DNA of 64,000 bases. Source: Bacteroidota bacterium. GTDB taxonomy: Bacteria > Bacteroidota > Bacteroidia > Chitinophagales > Chitinophagaceae. Both the position numbers and the translations under genes were made by a program. The stretch covers positions 174,234 through 238,233 of the forward strand of contig JAIUNW010000006.1 of assembly GCA_020161535.1 (NCBI GenBank), given 5' to 3'. The notes beneath the pieces are model-generated. The model did not search any database and was not told the origin of the DNA. It saw only the letters and a program-made list of their open reading frames with translations. Positions 61,199-64,000 of this stretch are shown in pieces; position 1 is the stretch's first letter; the number at the start of each line of letters is the position of its first letter.

Positions 61199-61226
61199 CT
61201 GCGAATATAAATTATTATATTCGCAG
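61199..61226 (+). promoter_or_regulatory. Palindromic operator candidate of the second Fic gene
   Basis: CTGCGAATATAA (61199-61210) and TTATATTCGCAG (61215-61226) form a perfect 12-bp inverted repeat with a 4-bp centre, 26 bp before the Fic ATG. A GCAGCAAA motif is repeated beside it (61183 and 61223). It fits the winged-helix C-terminus of the Fic protein acting as repressor. No T-run follows, so it is not a terminator. Confidence 0.55.
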
Positions 61227-61252
61227 CAAAGATTTACAACCAACCACCTGAA

Positions 61253-62386
61253 ATGGAAATAAGGAAATTCAAAGCTGGCACTTACAAAAAGCAGTATGGG
61301 TATAACAGCTTTTCGCCGGAACATATAAACCACGACTGGTTGGTTGACAGTGCCAAAATCAATAACCTGTTAAGTGAGGCAGACCGGAAATTGGGCGAAC
61401 TCAATGCCTTTTCAATGTTAATACCCGATGTGGACTTTTTTATTAAAATGCACATCACCAAAGAAGCAACTAAAAGCAGCCGCATAGAAGGTACGCAAAC
61501 CAGCATTGAAGAAGCACTCCAAAACGAAGAAAATATCGATCCCGAAAAAAGAGACGACTGGCAGGAAGTACATAATTATATTGCAGCCATGAATTATGCC
61601 ATTGCTCAACTGGAAAAACTACCATTGAGCAACCGCTTGCTAAGACAAACACATAAAAGGCTTTTACAGGGAGTACGGGGCAAACAAAAACTACCCGGTG
61701 ATTTCAGAACCAGCCAGAACTGGATTAGCGGGGCTTCACTAAAGGATGCCGCCTTTATTCCACCCCACCACGATGAAGTGCAGGATTTAATGAGTGACCT
61801 TGAAAAGTTCTTAAATAATGAAGAACTGCAGGTTCCGGCATTGATACGTATTGCTCTTGCACATTACCAGTTTGAAACCATACACCCGTTTTTAGACGGC
61901 AATGGCAGGCTGGGCAGGTTATTAATTACTTTATACCTTGTAAGCAATAAGATCATCAATAAACCGGCATTGTATCTTTCGGATTTCTTTGAAAGGAACC
62001 GGGAACATTATTATGATAACCTTACGGCAGTAAGGTCAAAAAATAGCCTGAACAAATGGCTCACTTTTTTCCTGGTGGGGGTACTGGAAACGGCACAAAA
62101 CTCCATCGAAACATTTAACGCCATTATTAAATTGAGGCAACACGTGGAGGAGAAAAAGATCACCACATTAGGTAAACGGGTGCCTATGGCTATGAACCTG
62201 GTGCGCTACCTGTACAGCAAGCCCATTGTAGATGCCAATGAAATAGCGGAAGCCCTTGAAGTAAACATTTCAACGGCTCATCGCCTGATAAAGGACTTTG
62301 AAAAACTGGAAATACTGATTGAGCAAACCGGCTACAAACGAAACCGAATTTTTGTATTTGACGATTACATTAAACTTTTTAGATAA
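61253..62386 (+). CDS. Fic family protein with C-terminal winged helix
   Basis: A 377-residue Fic protein. The N-terminal inhibitory motif S-x3-E-G is SSRIEG at about 75-80. The core motif HPFLDGNGRLGR is at about 211-222. A C-terminal winged helix follows (ANEIAEALEVNISTAHRLIKDFEKLEILIE), which would bind DNA. It differs from the first Fic protein of the window in domain order and sequence. Fic enzymes modify proteins by AMP transfer. Here the gene lies between a helicase and a methyltransferase of a defence-like set, with 7 bp to the next start, so it is probably part of it or a guard of it. Confidence 0.9.
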   Translation: MEIRKFKAGTYKKQYGYNSFSPEHINHDWLVDSAKINNLLSEADRKLGELNAFSMLIPDVDFFIKMHITKEATKSSRIEGTQTSIEEALQNEENIDPEKRDDWQEVHNYIAAMNYAIAQLEKLPLSNRLLRQTHKRLLQGVRGKQKLPGDFRTSQNWISGASLKDAAFIPPHHDEVQDLMSDLEKFLNNEELQVPALIRIALAHYQFETIHPFLDGNGRLGRLLITLYLVSNKIINKPALYLSDFFERNREHYYDNLTAVRSKNSLNKWLTFFLVGVLETAQNSIETFNAIIKLRQHVEEKKITTLGKRVPMAMNLVRYLYSKPIVDANEIAEALEVNISTAHRLIKDFEKLEILIEQTGYKRNRIFVFDDYIKLFR

Positions 62387-62393
62387 AATAGCT

Positions 62394-63870
62394 GTGGCGA
62401 AAATTAAGCAACTTGTAGAGAATAAGTCATCACTGGACTATCCGGCACTGTGCAGGGCATTGGTAGAACAGTTTGGCATTAATGAAAAAGTAAATTGGGA
62501 TAGCGTGTTACCTGCTCCTCAGCAGCAGGAGCTTTTTGGTGGCGAGGTTTTACGGTTTATTGAAAAACATCCCCAGCTATCCAGCCAGAAAGACATACGT
62601 CCCATTACATTAATGAAAGGCAGCACATCCCAAATGCTTTTCTTTTATGTGTGCCTGGCTGACAGTACACTTCCCAAAAAACAGATTGAGCAGATCACCA
62701 AACGATTTATAAAAGGAGCAGATGCAAACCGCTATATCATTTGGTTTTTTGGTAATAAAGAAGCTACCGAGCTGAAGGTGGTATTAAGTGCCAAGGAAGG
62801 CAAAAAAATAGTGCTGAAAACATTGCCGTTTGGTGTAGAACAACCTTATTATAAAACTTATGACTTGATACTGAATGAAGTGGCTGCCAAAGTACAACAG
62901 TTATTTGTGGAACCGACTGACCTGTGGAAAGCACTCTGGAAGGCATTTGATATTTCTATCATCAATCGCAAATTCTATGATGAAATTAAGCAGGCATTCG
63001 ATTCTTTGATTGATCAGATTGAAGCCAGGAGTAATCCTTTTAAAAATGACGAAGACAGGGTTCAATTTGCCATTCGTTTACTGGGCCGTATTATCTTTTG
63101 CTGGTTCCTGAAAAGAAAAGGTATTATCAAAGAAGATGCGGTATCATCCGCAGCTATTTTAAATTATAAAGACCGGAATTATTACCATGAGTTACTGGAA
63201 CCATTATTTTTTGAAGTGATGAACAAGCCGGAAAACGAAAGAGTTGGTGGACTGCCTAAAATTATTGCCCATTACCCTTTCCTGAATGGTGGTTTATTTG
63301 ATGCAAATAAGGAAACTGACTTCTATGATGCCGAAACGAGTACTCCCAATTACAAACTGAATATAGAAAATGACTGGTTTTACAATTTTTTCAATACTAC
63401 CTTAGAGAAGTATAATTTCACTGTTGATGAAAACAGTAGCAGCAATGCCGAAATAGCCATTGATCCGGAAATGCTGGGTAGGATATTTGAAAACTTGTTG
63501 GCAGAACAAAACCCCGAAACAGGTGAGAGTGCAAGGAAGGCCACTGGATCGTTCTATACCCCACGTGAAATTGTGGATTATATGGTGGAACAAAGCATTG
63601 CTGAGTACTTAAAAACCAATTTGGGCAGGGAAAAGGAAGAACATGATCTTGATCGTAATTTGTTTGGCGTTGTACCTAACCAGCAATTAAAACTAAAAGA
63701 ATTTAGGTCGGATAAGGTCGCTGATAAACTAAATGCTGCCATTGAAGACTTTGTCCATACAGCTTATTTGCACGATGAATTAAAAGCCCAGGCACAGGAT
63801 ATACTTGACGCTTTGAATAACATAAAAGTGCTAGACCCTGCCTGTGGTTCCGGAGCATTTCCTATTGGTG
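62394..63870 (+). pseudogene. Eco57I-like DNA adenine methyltransferase, interrupted at motif I
   Basis: About 492 residues of an Eco57I/type IIG-like R-M protein. I place the start at GTG 62394 (reading MAKIKQLVENKSS), 7 bp after the Fic stop. The frame extends 5' through the Fic end but without support. Seen: a helical N-terminal half (nuclease or recognition not identified), TGSFYTPREIVDYMVEQSI near 384, and methyltransferase motif I DPACGSGAFPIG near 481. The sequence then runs into a foreign repeat with VLQ, TPVKLTT and similar 8-residue repeats and a stop at 63974. The N-P-P-[YF] motif and the rest are missing, so the copy is dead unless the IS excises. Confidence 0.8.
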
Positions 63871-64000
63871 TGTTGCAAACGCCGGTCAAATTGACCACCG
63901 TTGGCCGGTTTAAGTTGACCACCCCTGGCCGAAGCAAATTGACCATGCTTGGCCGGGCTAAATTGACCACCTGATTGGGGGCTAATTAGTTCATGTTTTT
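63871..64000 (+). mobile_element. Probable IS21-type insertion-sequence end
   Basis: The methyltransferase frame is interrupted right after GGTG at 63870. The following sequence begins TGTTGCAAACGCC and continues with four tandem 24-bp repeats (63883-63978). IS21-family elements begin with TG and carry several internal repeats of about 20 bp at each end that bind the transposase. No transposase is visible because the window ends. The exact first base (63871 or a few bases either side) is not certain. Confidence 0.6.
63883..63978. repeat. Four 24-bp repeats at the IS end
   Basis: Units start at 63883, 63907, 63931 and 63955, consensus GGnnnAAATTGACCACCnnTGGCC. Because 24 bp is a multiple of three, they translate as 8-residue repeats with a shared KLTT core in the interrupted methyltransferase frame. 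Confidence 0.85.

Larger units (their letters stand above)
55129..64000. mobile_element. tRNA-Arg island, left part (continues beyond the window)
   Basis: The island begins at the 3' half of tRNA-Arg and carries the serine recombinase, two small accessory genes, a PLD-SNF2 helicase, a Fic protein and a disrupted DNA methyltransferase. Base composition from 57 kb on is AT-richer than the chromosome to the left. The right attachment site should contain a copy of the tRNA 3' half; it is not in the window. Confidence 0.8.

Noticed and set aside
57522..63870. Direct assignment to DISARM
   Set aside because: DrmA/DrmB/DrmC are not identified and a Fic gene is not part of DISARM; the resemblance is only helicase, PLD and methylase.

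Overview
The window looks like a chromosomal segment of a Bacteroidota bacterium, most likely Chitinophagaceae-like. The signs are a SusC/SusD pair, a protein with a type IX secretion C-terminal domain, lipoproteins, ribosomal protein THX, DUF4286, methionine synthase split in two genes, and several Bacteroidota-type -7 boxes (TAnnTTTG). All calls come from reading the sequence; no database search was run.

Layout. 1-4.3 kb: 3' part of a bifunctional sucrose-phosphate synthase/phosphatase, then convergent nrdB-nrdA (class I ribonucleotide reductase). 4.8-11.8 kb: a DUF3179 membrane protein, a DUF5916 outer-membrane protein, a three-gene sugar catabolism set (Gfo/Idh/MocA oxidoreductase, DUF1080 lipoprotein, TIM-barrel isomerase) and a DUF2200 protein. 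11.8-14.4 kb: a small degenerate island at a tRNA-Asn gene, bounded by an 18-bp direct repeat of the tRNA 3' end. It carries a Fic protein with an AbiEi-like N-terminus behind three iterons, and a LytTR gene remnant lies just outside it. 14.5-29.6 kb: metallophosphoesterase, lipoprotein, sulfatase, GT39-type glycosyltransferase, and a SusC-SusD-FG-GAP lipoprotein cluster. 29.7-37.4 kb: Rieske protein, HflX, outer-membrane proteins and a two-component cluster. 37.4-38.3 kb: a gene-free, repeat-built element. 38.3-46.4 kb: THX, HU, DUF4286, exonuclease III, LOG protein, CPBP protease, SMR transporter, split MetH and RecR. 46.6-55.0 kb: a secreted metalloprotease, two paralogous barrel proteins, an Ig-like lipoprotein, a TPR protein and a VOC protein.

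From 55.1 kb to the right edge lies a second, larger mobile island integrated in tRNA-Arg(CCT). Its serine recombinase gene ends inside the tRNA, with its stop codon over the anticodon. The island carries a small acidic protein, a PLD-SNF2 helicase behind an 11-bp tandem array, a second Fic protein with a palindromic operator candidate, and an Eco57I-like DNA methyltransferase gene cut at motif I by what looks like an IS21-type insertion end (four 24-bp repeats). This is the best candidate for an unusual defence system in the window.

A second layer is repetitive DNA. TTTAAGG-rich palindromes sit 7-8 bp upstream of three separate TAnnTTTG promoter boxes. The same repeats end in a GCTGCCGCGTGCG box and form inverted termini of two intergenic elements (about 0.4 and 1.0 kb). 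A separate ACCCGTCGGGT palindrome family is scattered over five places, including inside a coding region.
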